Assembly: GCA_023376005.1 (NCBI GenBank)
Contig: CM042143.1
Span: forward strand, 86,155,159-86,219,158
Origin: Doryteuthis pealeii
Taxonomy: Eukaryota > Mollusca > Cephalopoda > Myopsida > Loliginidae
Reading direction: 5' to 3'
Length of the DNA: 64,000 bases
The first letter of the stretch is position 1. Each line of letters opens with the position of its first letter. A model generated the notes under the pieces. The model was given only the letters and a program-made list of their open reading frames with translations, searched no databases and was not told the origin of the DNA. The position numbers and the translations under genes were made by a program. Shown in pieces: positions 10,553 to 20,507 of this stretch.

Positions 10553-11302
10553 ATACTGTTGCCGCTTTTCCTACCTACAATGGTCTCGCTTCTTTCGGTG
10601 CACGATTGATGTGAACAGAAAGTAACCCAATGCAACGAATTGCACACAAGATAAATTCGTATTACGGCAAAGTTAGTTCTTTATAACGTCGAGTAACGGA
10701 GTGTAAGGATAGCTAGACTAGCAGCAAATGAACAATCTGGTCGCAGTTTTGCTCTGAAATGGGTTAAAACCAGAACGGGATTTGATTAAATTAAGCAAAC
10801 ATCTCTTTGTTCTTGGAGATAGCAATGATTCAATTGAAACCTACAGCATAGCCGAAGGCTGATAATTTTACCGCCAGAATTGTGAAAGGCAGGTTGACAG
10901 ACTGCGAAACGCCTCCGGTAGAATGTCAGGAAATCCTATCGGGCGCATGCGCAGAAATTAGATTATATTTCCTGTTCTCGTGGATTACTGGAAGCCAAAG
11001 TGACACTGAAAAGATGACGTATTATCTTCGAGATATAACGGGATGAATCTGGAAAAATGCGGTTACCCAAAAGTTTCTGCTGTCTTATATTTTGTGATGT
11101 TTAGGTCAAAAATAGTGGGAAATTAAATTAGAGATACCCGCCTCCTGTATTTTTCTCTCATAAGTCAATTTTTCTGGTCTTTTCGACTTTGTTTTTGCTG
11201 TCCTTTCAAAATAAAAACTTTGTCAAGTCTGGATCTGCTGTGAAATAATATTTCTATTTCGTATAAATTTAGTCATGTTTCTTCAAAAATTAAAAGTACA
11301 AT
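10553..11302. other. Unassigned sequence with an NRF-1-like palindrome
   Basis: No repeat recognised, so this may be single-copy DNA. GCGCATGCGC at 10943-10952 is the palindromic NRF-1 consensus and sits in a locally more G+C-rich patch (10830-10960). Whether it acts as a regulatory site cannot be told from sequence. Confidence 0.35.
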
Positions 11303-11674
11303 TCACAATTATAATGGAGATTGTATCTCTCTGTCTGTAACCGAAACTACGTCACCACCAACGTTTTATATATAATTAAGAAATAAGTGTTTACATGGTA
11401 TATGGTGTAGATAATTTGCATACCGGCTTTAACAAAACCGTTTTTAATAAATAATTACTTGGTGTTATTGATTTCTATGAATTATTGTTTTATTCTAAAA
11501 CGCATTTAAAGCAATCCTATATATAATTCTATATTGAAATCAATTAGAATAATGTAAAAGTAAGTAATCTTTTTTGTGTTCTTATTTAATTTCATTAGTT
11601 ATTCTAATTCGGTATAATGTTGGATTATAACAAAACTTTAATACTTGTGCACGGAGGGCGCATATTTTTGCTGG
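11303..11674 (+). mobile_element. Helitron family A-like, short copy
   Basis: Contains TATAATGGAGATTGT and CTGTAACCGAAACTACG near the 5' end, and GCACGGAGGGCGC-type hairpin, ATATTTTTG and CTGG|T (CTRR) at 11671-11674. The 5' A|TC is degraded. The middle is much shorter than in the 6122 copy. Confidence 0.6.
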
Positions 11675-11729
11675 TCATTATAAAAAAAACGAGGAAAATA
11701 ATAGAATACTTAGCTTAACACTTATACCG

Positions 11730-11940
11730 CTTCATGGTTAACGGAATGAGAATAATCTACCCCAATGGGTTGGGATAGATAGGTTTGATTGGTAGATAAA
11801 AGTTTTGGTTCGAAGTTCTATGAAGGCTCCCGAATTCGGCAAGAAATACCCGAAGAAGGCCATAGGTACATTGGCCGAAACATTCTGTATATAACAATAA
11901 ATATGAGTACAACGGTCTGAAAAATCTAAATAATACAAAA
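11730..11940 (+). mobile_element. SINE family E, fragment
   Basis: Shares GGTTAACGGAATGAGAA, GGCTCCCGAATTCGGCAAG, CGAAGAAGGCCATAGGTACA and the 3' AACAATAAATATGAGTACAA with the copy at 34.3-34.6 kb. The tRNA-like head is absent. Confidence 0.65.
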
Positions 11941-12070
11941 GAGAGAAAACTTCGGTTATTATATATTCTTCAGATCATGTGCATATTTAGAGACTTCAGC
12001 TGGACTTGTCAGGTCTGAAGATGTATCATGTGGTCATCATTGTCAACACTATAGATATAGATAGATAGAT

Positions 12071-12638
12071 ATAAAAGAATATGAAAATACACAATGCTGT
12101 AAAAATGAAAATATTGTATATCATATTCATAGCTAGTATTGAACAATATTTCGATTTATAAAAATCAGAGCTTGTTTTTAATCCGGAGTCATCGAGAGAA
12201 TCAGAAACAAGGGAGGTTACTCTCATTTATGTAGCTAATGTTCGATTATCCAATTTCTTGAATGTCTCAAGTGATCGTCCAGTTCTCTATATTGTTTGTT
12301 TAGTGCCACTTCTCTGTCAATCAGACTTTAGTGAAGGTCACCAACTACTACTGGCATTAAAACTCATAAAATACACTCAAGCGATGACATAGACAGGCTC
12401 TATGTATCAAGAAAAGAAGGAGGAAGAGGGTGTTGGATCAGTAAAATGTTAAGTCTGGGTAGACATAAGGCCAAAGAGAGTTATCTTCCCTTGCTGCAGT
12501 TCGTTTGCTGATGAGTCCGGATTAAAAACAAAGTCTAGAGATGATTTTTATAAATTGAAATATTGTTCAATATTAGCTATGAATATGATATAAAATATTT
12601 TCATTTTAACAGCATTGTGTGTTTTCATATCCTTTTAT
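12071..12638. repeat. Fold-back element with 160-bp arms around a LINE scrap
   Basis: Arms 12071-12227 and 12473-12638 are inverted copies (for example TTTTTAATCCGGAGTCATC against GATGAGTCCGGATTAAAAA), about 88-90 % complementary. The 245-bp loop includes 12385-12430, whose plus-strand translation DRLYVSRKEGGRG matches the LINE family also seen at 52.9 kb. No TSD was identified. Confidence 0.65.
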
Positions 12639-12807
12639 CTAACTTATAACGTCGGATTCATTTCCTACTCTTAACTTATATAATTTGAGGTGGAAATGAT
12701 AGTTGTATTTCTGTTGAGTATTTATATTATTTCATACTTTATCAAACCTAGACTTAAGAGTTTAATAAGAGGGCATTGCCCACCGCTGACGGTAGTCCGT
12801 TCGAAGA

Positions 12808-13126
12808 CCCTTTTTATCATATAGGTGCTAGAAGGCGGTGGCTGACGGTCTACATGTCCTGGGAATGACATTAAACTCTATCTGATGGTGAGGTTCCAGT
12901 TTTGGAAGTTTGGGGAATGTGGAGCACCCCTTCATCACCATTGCTCCCTGGTTCACTCTGACCCGGAGTGGTAGTACCTGTTAGGGTCCCATCTATGGGT
13001 TAAATAGAAAAACATGAGTTGATAAACAAAATTGTATTATCCATTAAGAATTGATTTATTTCAAAACTTTATCGGCATTAAATGACCCACTGAGGTTGAT
13101 ATGCCGTAAAACAAAACCAAACCAAA
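12808..13126 (+). mobile_element. Retroposon family G, 5'-truncated with 11-bp TSD
   Basis: Only the 3' 319 bp of family G is present, ending in the hairpin and an A/C-rich tail. A perfect 11-bp repeat CCGTTCGAAGA flanks it (12797-12807 and 13127-13137). 5' truncation plus TSD is the usual product of LINE-type reverse transcription. Confidence 0.8.
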
Positions 13127-13137
13127 CCGTTCGAAGA

Positions 13138-13395
13138 ATCAACCACCCTATTACTAAAAAAAAACATTTATCTATTGACTGCCTTGAATTATCTTTAAGA
13201 AAGACTTTGTTTATGTCTCCGAGTTATACTTCCTTGATTAATGGGTAGTAGGTTAGGATTTGTGAAGTAAGGATCGTGTGCATATTTAGAGACTTCAATT
13301 ATATCGCCACGGGCTTGACGATAATACAGACTGTGTTCTGAAATAAGATTTCTACGGGGGTGGGGTACTATTATTTTTTAACTTAGCTTTTGTTT
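13138..13395. other. Unassigned sequence
   Basis: No recognised feature. Confidence 0.4.
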
Positions 13396-13885
13396 ATTTG
13401 CATATTGTAATGGATGTTTGGTGTTTGTCTGTCTGTAACCGAAAATACGTCACTACTTACGTCGCAATACCCTCAGGAATTGTGTAAGTTGATCAATGAG
13501 TATTTAATTTATAACCGAAATCCTTAATGCATAGAATAAATCTTATTTAGTGACGATGTCTCTATGAAAATCTGAGTTGAATTTGCTTCAAAACAGCCCA
13601 TGTTATTGGTCCATTTAAAATCCTGCTATGTGTCTTTATATATCACTAAGAAACCAAGGTTTAATATATGGTGTAGTTAATTTGCATACTGGTTTTAACA
13701 AAACCAGGTTTAACAAATAATTACTTGCTGTTGGGGCGGGGTTAGCTCAGTGGGTAGGGCGTTTGGCTAGAAACCACAAGGTTCCTAGTTCGATACCGGC
13801 CCTCCCCAACTATGCGTATGAGTAGTACAGTGATCTGTGCGGTAAAAGCTCATTCCCAGGATTCTTATTGATTTCTTTGTTTTAG
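13396..13885 (+). mobile_element. Helitron family A-like 5' part, interrupted by SINE-B
   Basis: Carries TGTAATGGATG, CTGTAACCGAAAATACGTCACT and later TAATTTGCATACTGG and AACAAATAATTACTTG, as in other A-like copies. SINE-B (13734-13862) splits it; Helitron-like TTATTGATTTCTTTG resumes at about 13866. The 3' hairpin and CTAG are not found. Confidence 0.6.
13734..13862 (+). mobile_element. SINE family B, head and proximal body
   Basis: The head has box A (TTAGCTCAGTGGGTAGGGCG) and box B (GGTTCCTAGTTCGATACC) of a tRNA-type Pol III promoter. It is followed by GAGTAGTACAGTGATCTGTG as in the other B copies. The distal body is truncated. It cannot form a full acceptor stem, so it is not scored as a tRNA gene. 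Confidence 0.75.
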
Positions 13886-14052
13886 TGTGGATACTTTCAT
13901 CCATATATACCCAAAATACGACTTATAAAGGTGAGTATGATGTTGATTCATTGGACGATTTTTTTCTACGGTGGCCTGTACAAGCCACAAGTGATGATCT
14001 GAGAAGCTGCATTTGCAGACCAACCATATACAACGCTCCAAATGTATCGAGA

Positions 14053-14056
<4 letters not shown>

Positions 14057-14101
<45 letters not shown>
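14057..14101. repeat. (TA)n microsatellite
   Basis: About 22 TA repeats. Confidence 0.95.
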
Positions 14102-14105
<4 letters not shown>

Positions 14106-14236
14106 CTGATGTCCTCGCTGCATTATATAAGACGCTCAACTGTGCACACTTCCTTATATAAAAAAATGTTGAGTTTCAGTATCGATACGTTTGGATCAAA
14201 CCTCTTGTATCGATAGTGGCTACCCAGCATTGAATC

Positions 14237-14441
14237 GGTAGAGGGTGGGGTATATAAAAGTTAGTCCCGCAGATCCATTGATTGTTTTGGTCTTATATAA
14301 TTGATTTATGTTTTAAACACAAACGCAACCAATGACTTTCCCTTCTCTTACTATTAAAATCCTAATTTCTAAATATCTTTCCAGATATGAATAAAATCAT
14401 CATTATTTTTACACAAAATGCAAGCTCTGGCGATAGTGAAC

Positions 14442-14443
<2 letters not shown>
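14237..14443. repeat. Dispersed repeat H, copy 1
   Basis: Contains AACGCAACCAATGACTTTCC and CTTCTCTTACTATT; a second copy lies at 16300-16505 and a weaker tail at 49060-49200. The two nearer copies bracket the 415-bp array in the same orientation. Confidence 0.65.

Positions 14444-14487
<44 letters not shown>
14444..14487. repeat. (TA)n microsatellite
   Basis: About 22 TA repeats directly before the tandem array. Confidence 0.95.
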
Positions 14488-14493
<6 letters not shown>

Positions 14494-14597
14494 TTCTGCT
14501 TGAAGGCAATTATAAATGCATGTATCGAATAAGATTCGATAATTATAGAAATAATCTTGACAAGAAAATCCCGCAAAGGATGGCTCGCCATGCAGAA

Positions 14598-14641
14598 CAC
14601 CGTACAGACTGTTTCGACTTTATTAAGTCTCTTCAGCGATG
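14598..14641 (-). ncRNA. Hammerhead ribozyme candidate, array unit 1
   Basis: Minus strand: stem I CATCG with CGGTG (5 bp, one G-U). Core CTGAAGA is followed by stem II GACTT-AATA-AAGTC and core GAAA. Stem III is ACA with TGT around GTC, and GTA is the cleavage triplet just before CGGTG. Every invariant hammerhead position is present; N7 is A, which the fold allows. Short stem III is usual for retroelement type I hammerheads. Confidence 0.75.
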
Positions 14642-15013
14642 TATACTAACGACTCCCCTCCGACAGGAATCGAAACCGGGACTTCACAGGCATAGTCAGA
14701 GACCATATCCGTTCGGCCGCCGGTACATAGCGAACAATCCCTGCGAAATTAACCTTGTCAATGATGAAACATTACACGCCCTGCCATAGCAGGCAAGTAG
14801 ACGTTTTTATTTAGTAAACAACCCGGCCGTTTAGCTCTTCGGCGAAGTGAATAAGATTTTTGGATGTTTGTTTTTTTATAGAAGCAAGTTGAATAAATTA
14901 TTATTTATATTTCTGCTTGAAGGCAATTATAAATGCATGTATCGAATAAGATTCGATAATTATAGAAAATAATCTTGACAAGAAATCCCGCAAAGATGGC
15001 TCGCCATGCAGAA

Positions 15014-15056
15014 CACCGTACAGACTGTTTCACTTTATTAAGTCTCTTCAGCGATG
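15014..15056 (-). ncRNA. Hammerhead candidate, array unit 2 (one base missing)
   Basis: As unit 1, but one base is missing at the junction of GAAA and stem II (plus strand TTTCACTTTATT against TTTCGACTTTATT), removing a closing pair. It could be a real mutation or an assembly error, as this unit has several single-base deletions. Confidence 0.6.
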
Positions 15057-15426
15057 TATACTAACGACTCCCCTCCGACAGGAATCGAAACCGGGACTTC
15101 ACAGGCATAGTCAGAGACCATATCCGTTCGGCCGCCGGTACATAGCGAACAATCCCTGCGAAATTAACCTTGTCAATGATGAAACATTACACGCCCCTGC
15201 CATAGCAGGCAAGTAGACGTTTTTATTTAGTAAAAACCGGCCGTTTAGCTCTTCGGCGAAGTGAATAAGATTTGGATGTTGTTTTTTTATAGAAGCAAGT
15301 TGAATAAATTATTATTTATATTTCTGCTTGAAGGCAATTATAAATGCATGTATCGAATAAGATTCGATAATTATAGAAAATAATCTTGACAAGAAAATCC
15401 CGCAAAGGATGGCTCGCCATGCAGAA

Positions 15427-15470
15427 CACCGTACAGACTGTTTCGACTTTATTAAGTCTCTTCAGCGATG
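15427..15470 (-). ncRNA. Hammerhead ribozyme candidate, array unit 3
   Basis: Same stems, core and GTA cleavage site as unit 1, without change. Confidence 0.75.
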
Positions 15471-15841
15471 TATACTAACGACTCCCCTCCGACAGGAATC
15501 GAAACCGGACTTCACAGGCATAGTCAGAGACCATATCCGTTCGGCCGCCGGTACATAGCGAACAATCCCTGCGAAATTAACCTTGTCAATGATGAAACAT
15601 TACACGCCCCTGCCATAGCAGGCAAGTAGACGTTTTTATTTAGTAAACAAACCCGGCCGTTTAGCTCTTCGGCGAAGTGAATAAGATTTTTGGATGTTTG
15701 TTTTTTTATAGAAGCAAGTTGAATAATATTATTTATTTTCTGCTTGAAGGCAATTATAAATGCATGTATCGATAAGATTCGATAATTATAGAAAATAATC
15801 TTGACAAGAAAATCCCGCAAAGGATGGCTCGCCATGCAGAA

Positions 15842-15885
15842 CACCGTACAGACTGTTTCGACTTTATTAAGTCTCTTCAGCGATG
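15842..15885 (-). ncRNA. Hammerhead ribozyme candidate, array unit 4
   Basis: Same stems, core and GTA cleavage site as unit 1, without change. Spacing to unit 3 is 415 bp, so cleavage at each site would release unit-length RNA. Confidence 0.75.
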
Positions 15886-16299
15886 TATACTAACGACTCC
15901 CCTCCGACAGGAATCGAAACCGGGACTTCACAGGCATAGTCAGAGACCATATCCGTTCGGCCGCCGGTACATAGCGAACAATCCCTGCGAATTAACCTTG
16001 TCAATGATGAAACATTACACGCCTGCCATAGCAGGCAAGTAGACGTTTATTTAGTAAACAAACCCGGCCGTTTAGCTCTTCGGCGAAGTGAATAAGATTT
16101 TTGGATGTTTTTTTTTTATAGAAGCAAGTTGAATAAATTATTATTTATATTTCTGCTTGAAGGCAATTATAAATGCATGTATCGAATAAGATTCGATAAT
16201 TATAGAAAATAATCTTGACAAGAAAAGAGTCATTGTTTTATTTTCGTCGTTTCCCCCGGACATACACGCAACTGCCCTTTATATATGTACGAGAAGCTA

Positions 16300-16505
16300 G
16301 GGTAGAGGGGGGGGTAAAGAGTTTGTCTCACCAATCCATTAATTGATTTTGTCTTACATAATTGATTTATTTTTTAAACATAAACGCAACCAATGACTTT
16401 CCCTTCTCTTACTATTCAAATCCTAATTTTTAAATATCTTCCCAAATATAAATCAAATCTTCAGTTCATCACAAAAAACAATCTCTGGTGATAGTGCGGG
16501 TGTGG
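16300..16505. repeat. Dispersed repeat H, copy 2
   Basis: Matches 14237-14443 by eye at roughly 80 % (AACGCAACCAATGACTTTCC is identical). It is followed by (TG)n at 16527-16551. Confidence 0.65.
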
Positions 16506-16515
16506 ATGTGTGTGT

Positions 16516-16526
<11 letters not shown>

Positions 16527-16551
<25 letters not shown>
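16527..16551. repeat. (TG)n microsatellite
   Basis: About 12 TG repeats followed by GAGTGAGTG. Confidence 0.9.
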
Positions 16552-16553
<2 letters not shown>

Positions 16554-16559
16554 AGTGAG

Positions 16560-16849
16560 TGTGTTTACTTTGTCATTAATTGTTTTATTTTCGTAGTTTC
16601 CTTCGGACATAGCAATAGTATAATCTTTACAAATCACTGCTCTCCCTCACAATCCTACAACCCTTTCTTCTCATGAGCCCTCAAGTGACTCATCAATCCC
16701 GCTACAGATCCACAAAGTTTGATGCAAATATTACATAGGAAGGATGTTCTTTCCACTGGATTGGATGGATCAGATGGTAAAATTGGATGCTTATGCACCA
16801 CAATATGTCTCTTAAGATCAGAAGATGACTTACATGTATGTTACATACA
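16560..16849. other. Unassigned sequence
   Basis: No gene recognised. Confidence 0.4.
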
Positions 16850-17697
16850 CTAGCAAATATATGCACCCTCCAGGTGCAAATCTTTAAGTTTTAATGTAAT
16901 AGAATATTATATTAAATTAGAAAGGCTAATGAAACTAAATAAAAATGTTGATAAAATGATTTGAAACAGAGGGGTGGTATAATCGAAAAATAGAAAAACT
17001 TTGAAACGTCTTTCGTTGCTAAATTTTCCTAATTTAACTATTTTGTTAAATTAGGAAGTAAAGAATAAGATTACAGTTATTTCTTCTTATTAATATATTT
17101 TTTTCTTTTAAGATTTATTGAAGAGATTTTTGCTTATATTTATTAAAATAAAACCAAACCATTACAAATCAATATAAATACTAAGCACATATTTATTAAA
17201 ATCAATTTGTTAATATCCATATGTAAATTAGCCTCCCCGTTCACACTGTAATATATTGTTGAATATATAAATACAATTGCCTGTTATTAGCATGCACAAC
17301 GGCATTGATCCCAGTGTACCCCGCCCCCGGGTAACAACTGTCCCCTTCACTTAAAGGGGCAGGGCTGGATTTATTGCCCGGTGCCTGAGGCGCCCCCTTG
17401 AGGGGGATGCCGACGGGACCAACGCATTTTTTTGCACCCGCCACCCATAAATCATGGCTTGTGGGTGGTCCCACATTAATATGACCTTGTGCCTAACCCG
17501 TTCACGTAGGGTACGTGGTAAATATCATGTAGATACGGCCAACAGTATTAATAATGTAAAACAATTTTATTTATAATGGAGGTTTAAATAAAAATAAAAT
17601 CATGGAGATAGTGACGTAAATAACTAAGGATATTGTGACTTGAATAATGATATAGTTTCGGTTACAGATATACAAACACACAATCTCCATTATAAGA
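16850..17697 (-). mobile_element. Helitron family A with captured sequence K
   Basis: Minus strand begins A|TCTTATAATGGAGATTG and ends GCACC-type hairpin, ATATATTTG, CTAG|T (16850-16853). It is 848 bp because it contains a G+C-rich insert (17293-17527) absent from the 6122 and 35.9-kb copies but present at the same site in the 59.9-kb copy. Confidence 0.85.
17293..17527 (-). other. Sequence K inside Helitron A
   Basis: G+C-rich block with CCCCTCAAGGGGGCGCCTC, GGGCAATAAATCCAGCC and CCTGCCCCTTTAAGTGAAGG on the minus strand. Also in Helitron A at 60064-60314 and outside a Helitron at 56783-57055. The family is not recognised. Confidence 0.6.
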
Positions 17698-17699
17698 TA

Positions 17700-18148
17700 C
17701 TAGTACAAAATAAAAAACACCCTCCGGGCGATGTAAAAATAGATTTTTGAAACATATTGCCAGAGGGGCGGGAGTAAAAAAATTCAATGTCAGCGAGTTT
17801 GTACCCTAAGTAAGTAAAATCATAAAATTCATTAAAGGTTTAAAAAATAAAACAATTTGAAATGTAAACTTTAAATATGTATTAAAATAAAACAAACTAT
17901 ATATAGATATATAATACCAGTCATGTATTTATTAAAACTTGTTTTAAAAAATACAATGAGGGCTGTCTAATGTTGCAAGTTCAAATTTTGAGTGTATTTA
18001 TTGAATAAATACACTCAAAATTTGAACATGCCAAAAATCGTAGAATAAATTTTTTCTATGTTATGACGAATTTGGGTAATGTGACGTAAGCGGTGACGTA
18101 GTCTTTGTTACAGACAAAAACCGGAAGCGAATCTCGATTATTAATAGA
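17700..18148 (-). mobile_element. Helitron family B, complete copy
   Basis: Minus strand begins A|TCTATTAATAATCGAGATTC and ends CGCCCGGAGGGTG-type hairpin, an AT-rich spacer and CTAG|T (17700-17703). Only two bases separate it from Helitron A. It holds a long palindrome at 17980-18026. Confidence 0.8.
17980..18026. repeat. Perfect 23-bp-arm palindrome
   Basis: Left arm TTCAAATTTTGAGTG... (17980-18002) and its exact complement (18004-18026) are separated by one G. In the other family B copy (around 56450-56475) this segment occurs once only, so it is an inverted duplication specific to this copy. Confidence 0.9.
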
Positions 18149-18660
18149 TATATACATACACACAACTGCTCTTTATATATGTATAGAGATGGATAATCTG
18201 TCCAGAAGATGTCTAATTATTTTAAATATTTACACTGTCAATTCTTCACATCTTCCCAAGGGTTCTAAGATAAATAAACATTAAAACAAGCAGATTTGTC
18301 AGCTCCCACTGCCAGTTCAAATTTATATCACAATATGGGAAAAGTCTGCGAAGTGGCTAATGTGCTGAATTGTGATATCATAGTAAGCGAGTTCAAACTC
18401 CAATCGCGCTGTAAGGATGGTGCTTGGTTATACATACTTTGGATACAAATAACTCCGACGAAGGTTAATAGACAAAACATTTAATAACACAGCACATGGA
18501 TAACAGTTGGTACAACGTTCATAATAAAGAGTACAAATAAAGAGTACACAAATAAAGAGGTACACAAATCAAGATAAGACACATTCATGAATGATACAGA
18601 TATAACATAAAAGAGTACAGACATGAGACTAGCGATAGTCCATGCTGTAAAGAACTTACA
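18149..18660. other. Unassigned sequence with a short minisatellite
   Basis: AATAAAGAGTACA-like units repeat about three to four times at 18520-18570. Otherwise nothing recognised. Confidence 0.45.
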
Positions 18661-19013
18661 GTAATGTAAGGGGGGCGGAGCCCCACGAGAGGGTTTAGAT
18701 AGAATCTACCCCATGTGGCTCGTAGTTGGTGAAACCGGCAAAGAGACCGAAAGGATTTGAAACCGGCGCTTAAATACTATATGGTGCCCTAGTGGGCACC
18801 CAGCAAACTAAAAGGGGCAGACAACTCCACAAGGCGAATACCAACTAACGCTAAGCGCTGTTATATTCACTTGGTTAAGTTATGAACCCACTTATCATCC
18901 TAGCTATGGGTTAAGTAGCTCCTCTACTGTTCTTTAACCATGATGGCTTTGACATAAAATAACCCATGAAGGTTGATATTCCATTAAATAAAGAAACCAT
19001 AACCAAACCTTGG
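18661..19013 (+). mobile_element. Retroposon family J
   Basis: A structured 5' part (GGGGC-GGA-GCCCC hairpin near 18665-18680 and GGTGCCC-TAGT-GGGCACC near 18783-18800) leads to a 3' end reading AAAATAACCCATGAAGG, GTTGATATTCC and an A/C-rich tail. This 3' end resembles that of families G and F. Other J-type tails lie at 20342, 32222 (minus) and 51955 (minus). Confidence 0.55.
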
Positions 19014-19125
19014 ATCTTTCTACATTTTTGCTTACCCTAAAAAGGTGTAGAGAAAACTAAACAAAATAATGCAAGCAAAACAAAATTGACGTTTCTCGTC
19101 AAATCATCTAATTTAAGCAGACTAA

Positions 19126-20222
19126 CTAGAATATGCACCCCCGATGGGTGTAAGTATTGAAGTTTTAATGTAATGAAATATATTGAATTAGAAAGACGGA
19201 CCAAGTATCCAATAGGTACCCCAAATCATCAACTTAATGAAAGGTTCACATTTTAACTCGTCACCGGTAACTTTCACTTCCAAATTTTTGTAAACAAATG
19301 ATTTTAATCAGAAGTTTAAGATGTTGAACTTACGATAAATTAAATAAATAGATGGTTGGTACACGTAATCAAATTAAAATTCAATAGCAAAATCTTTTTT
19401 TTTTTAATAAATACTTTTTAATCAGAACAACACTTACGATAATTTTTTAAAAAAACAGACGTTTTTATACTAAAATAGTGTTTACTTAATTAGAAGAGAA
19501 ATGCAATTATGTTTATTTAAATAAAAATACAGTTTTTATTTGCAAAATATTTTTTTATGTTTATCTAAATAAACGGATACTGTTCAGATATAGTATCAAC
19601 ACATTTGTAAAATTTTGTTTTTGTCAGATACAATATAATTTCAAATAATCATTTGTTCGTTTATTTCCAAATATTTGAAAGTCGAAGTTACTGGTGATGA
19701 GTTAAAATATGAACCTTTCATTAAGTTGATGATTTGGGGTGCCGAAAGACTGATGATTTGGTCCAGAAAGACTAACGAAATTAAACAAGAACAAACTTAT
19801 TTTAATTATATTTTGATTGGTTTCTATATAAAATCATTCATCGGATTGATTTTAATAAGTTGGAGAATAAAACAATAATATTAAAGATCCATAACACCAA
19901 GTAATTATTTATTAAACTCGGTTTTGTTGAAACCAGTATGCAAATTAGCCATACCATATATTATGTAAACCTCTATTTCTTAGTGATATATAAGACACGG
20001 TGCAGGGTTTTGAATGCACTAATGGGTTGTTTTGAGGCAAATCTAACTCAGATTTTCATTGAGTCATCGTTAATAAATAAGATTCATTCTATGTATTAAT
20101 GATTTTGACTATAAATAAAATAATCATTGATAAACATACGCAATTTCCTACGGTATTGTGACATAAGCAGTGGCGTACTTTCAGTTACAGACGGACACGC
20201 CGAATTTTCATTATAATAAAGA
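19126..20222 (-). mobile_element. Helitron family A-like with nested MITE
   Basis: The 3' hairpin (GCACCC/GGGTGT) and CTAG are at 19126-19150. The 5' end (ATTATAATGAAAATTCG on the minus strand) is near 20222 and slightly decayed. A 567-bp MITE interrupts it after the first 65 bp. Confidence 0.75.
19198..19764. mobile_element. Merlin-like MITE with about 90-bp inverted ends
   Basis: The ends begin GGACCAA and are inverted copies for about 90 bp (CCCCAAATCATCAACTTAAT occurs at both ends). An exact 8-bp TSD AGAAAGAC flanks it (19190-19197, 19765-19772). Other Helitron A copies show the empty site TTAGAAAGGCTAATG. GG termini with an 8-bp TSD fit Merlin best; P or hAT are alternatives. Confidence 0.8.
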
Positions 20223-20341
20223 ATATGAACATGTTCTATACTTTGATGAGTTATCGGAGGATTCACCGTAGCGTAGTGTCGAACGACAATATAAGAAACA
20301 AATTCGAACTCCACTATTACTTTCACTTTCAGACTAATATC

Positions 20342-20427
20342 CACTACTGTTCTTCTACAAGGATGGCTATGGCATTAAACAACCCAGGAAAGTTGATATG
20401 CCATTAAACAAATAAACCAAAACCAAA
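20342..20427 (+). mobile_element. J-type retroposon 3' tail
   Basis: CTACTGTTCTTCTACAAGGA leads into GGCATTAAACAACCC, GTTGATATGCC and AAACCAAAACCAAA. Only the tail and hairpin are recognisable. Confidence 0.55.
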
Positions 20428-20507
20428 TGACTTATCACTTAGTAACGTAGTAAGACAGTGTTCGAGAGTGAGACAAACTTGGTAAAAAATGACAACAATG
20501 ATAAAAT

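Larger units (their letters stand above)
14488..16224 (-). repeat. Tandem array of about 415-bp units, each with a hammerhead motif
   Basis: TTTCTGCTTGAAGGCAATTA recurs at 14493, 14910, 15321, 15737 and 16150 (spacings 417, 411, 416, 413), giving four full units and a partial fifth. On the minus strand each unit has a tRNA-like head (GGTTTCGATTCCTGTCGG box-B region), then a hammerhead-shaped block. Units differ mostly by single-base indels in homopolymers, so the array is young or imperfectly polished. Confidence 0.85.

Noticed and set aside
12473..12540. CTGATGAGTCCGGATTAAAAACAAAGTC, which resembles a hammerhead core
   Set aside because: No stem II with a loop and no GAAA follow CTGATGA; it is part of a fold-back arm.
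14057..14101. Open frames running through (TA)n tracts (also at 14444 and 56170)
   Set aside because: Ile/Tyr repeats from microsatellites; not coding.
14488..16224. CRISPR-like array
   Set aside because: Whole units of about 415 bp repeat; there are no short repeats with unique spacers, and the genome is eukaryotic.
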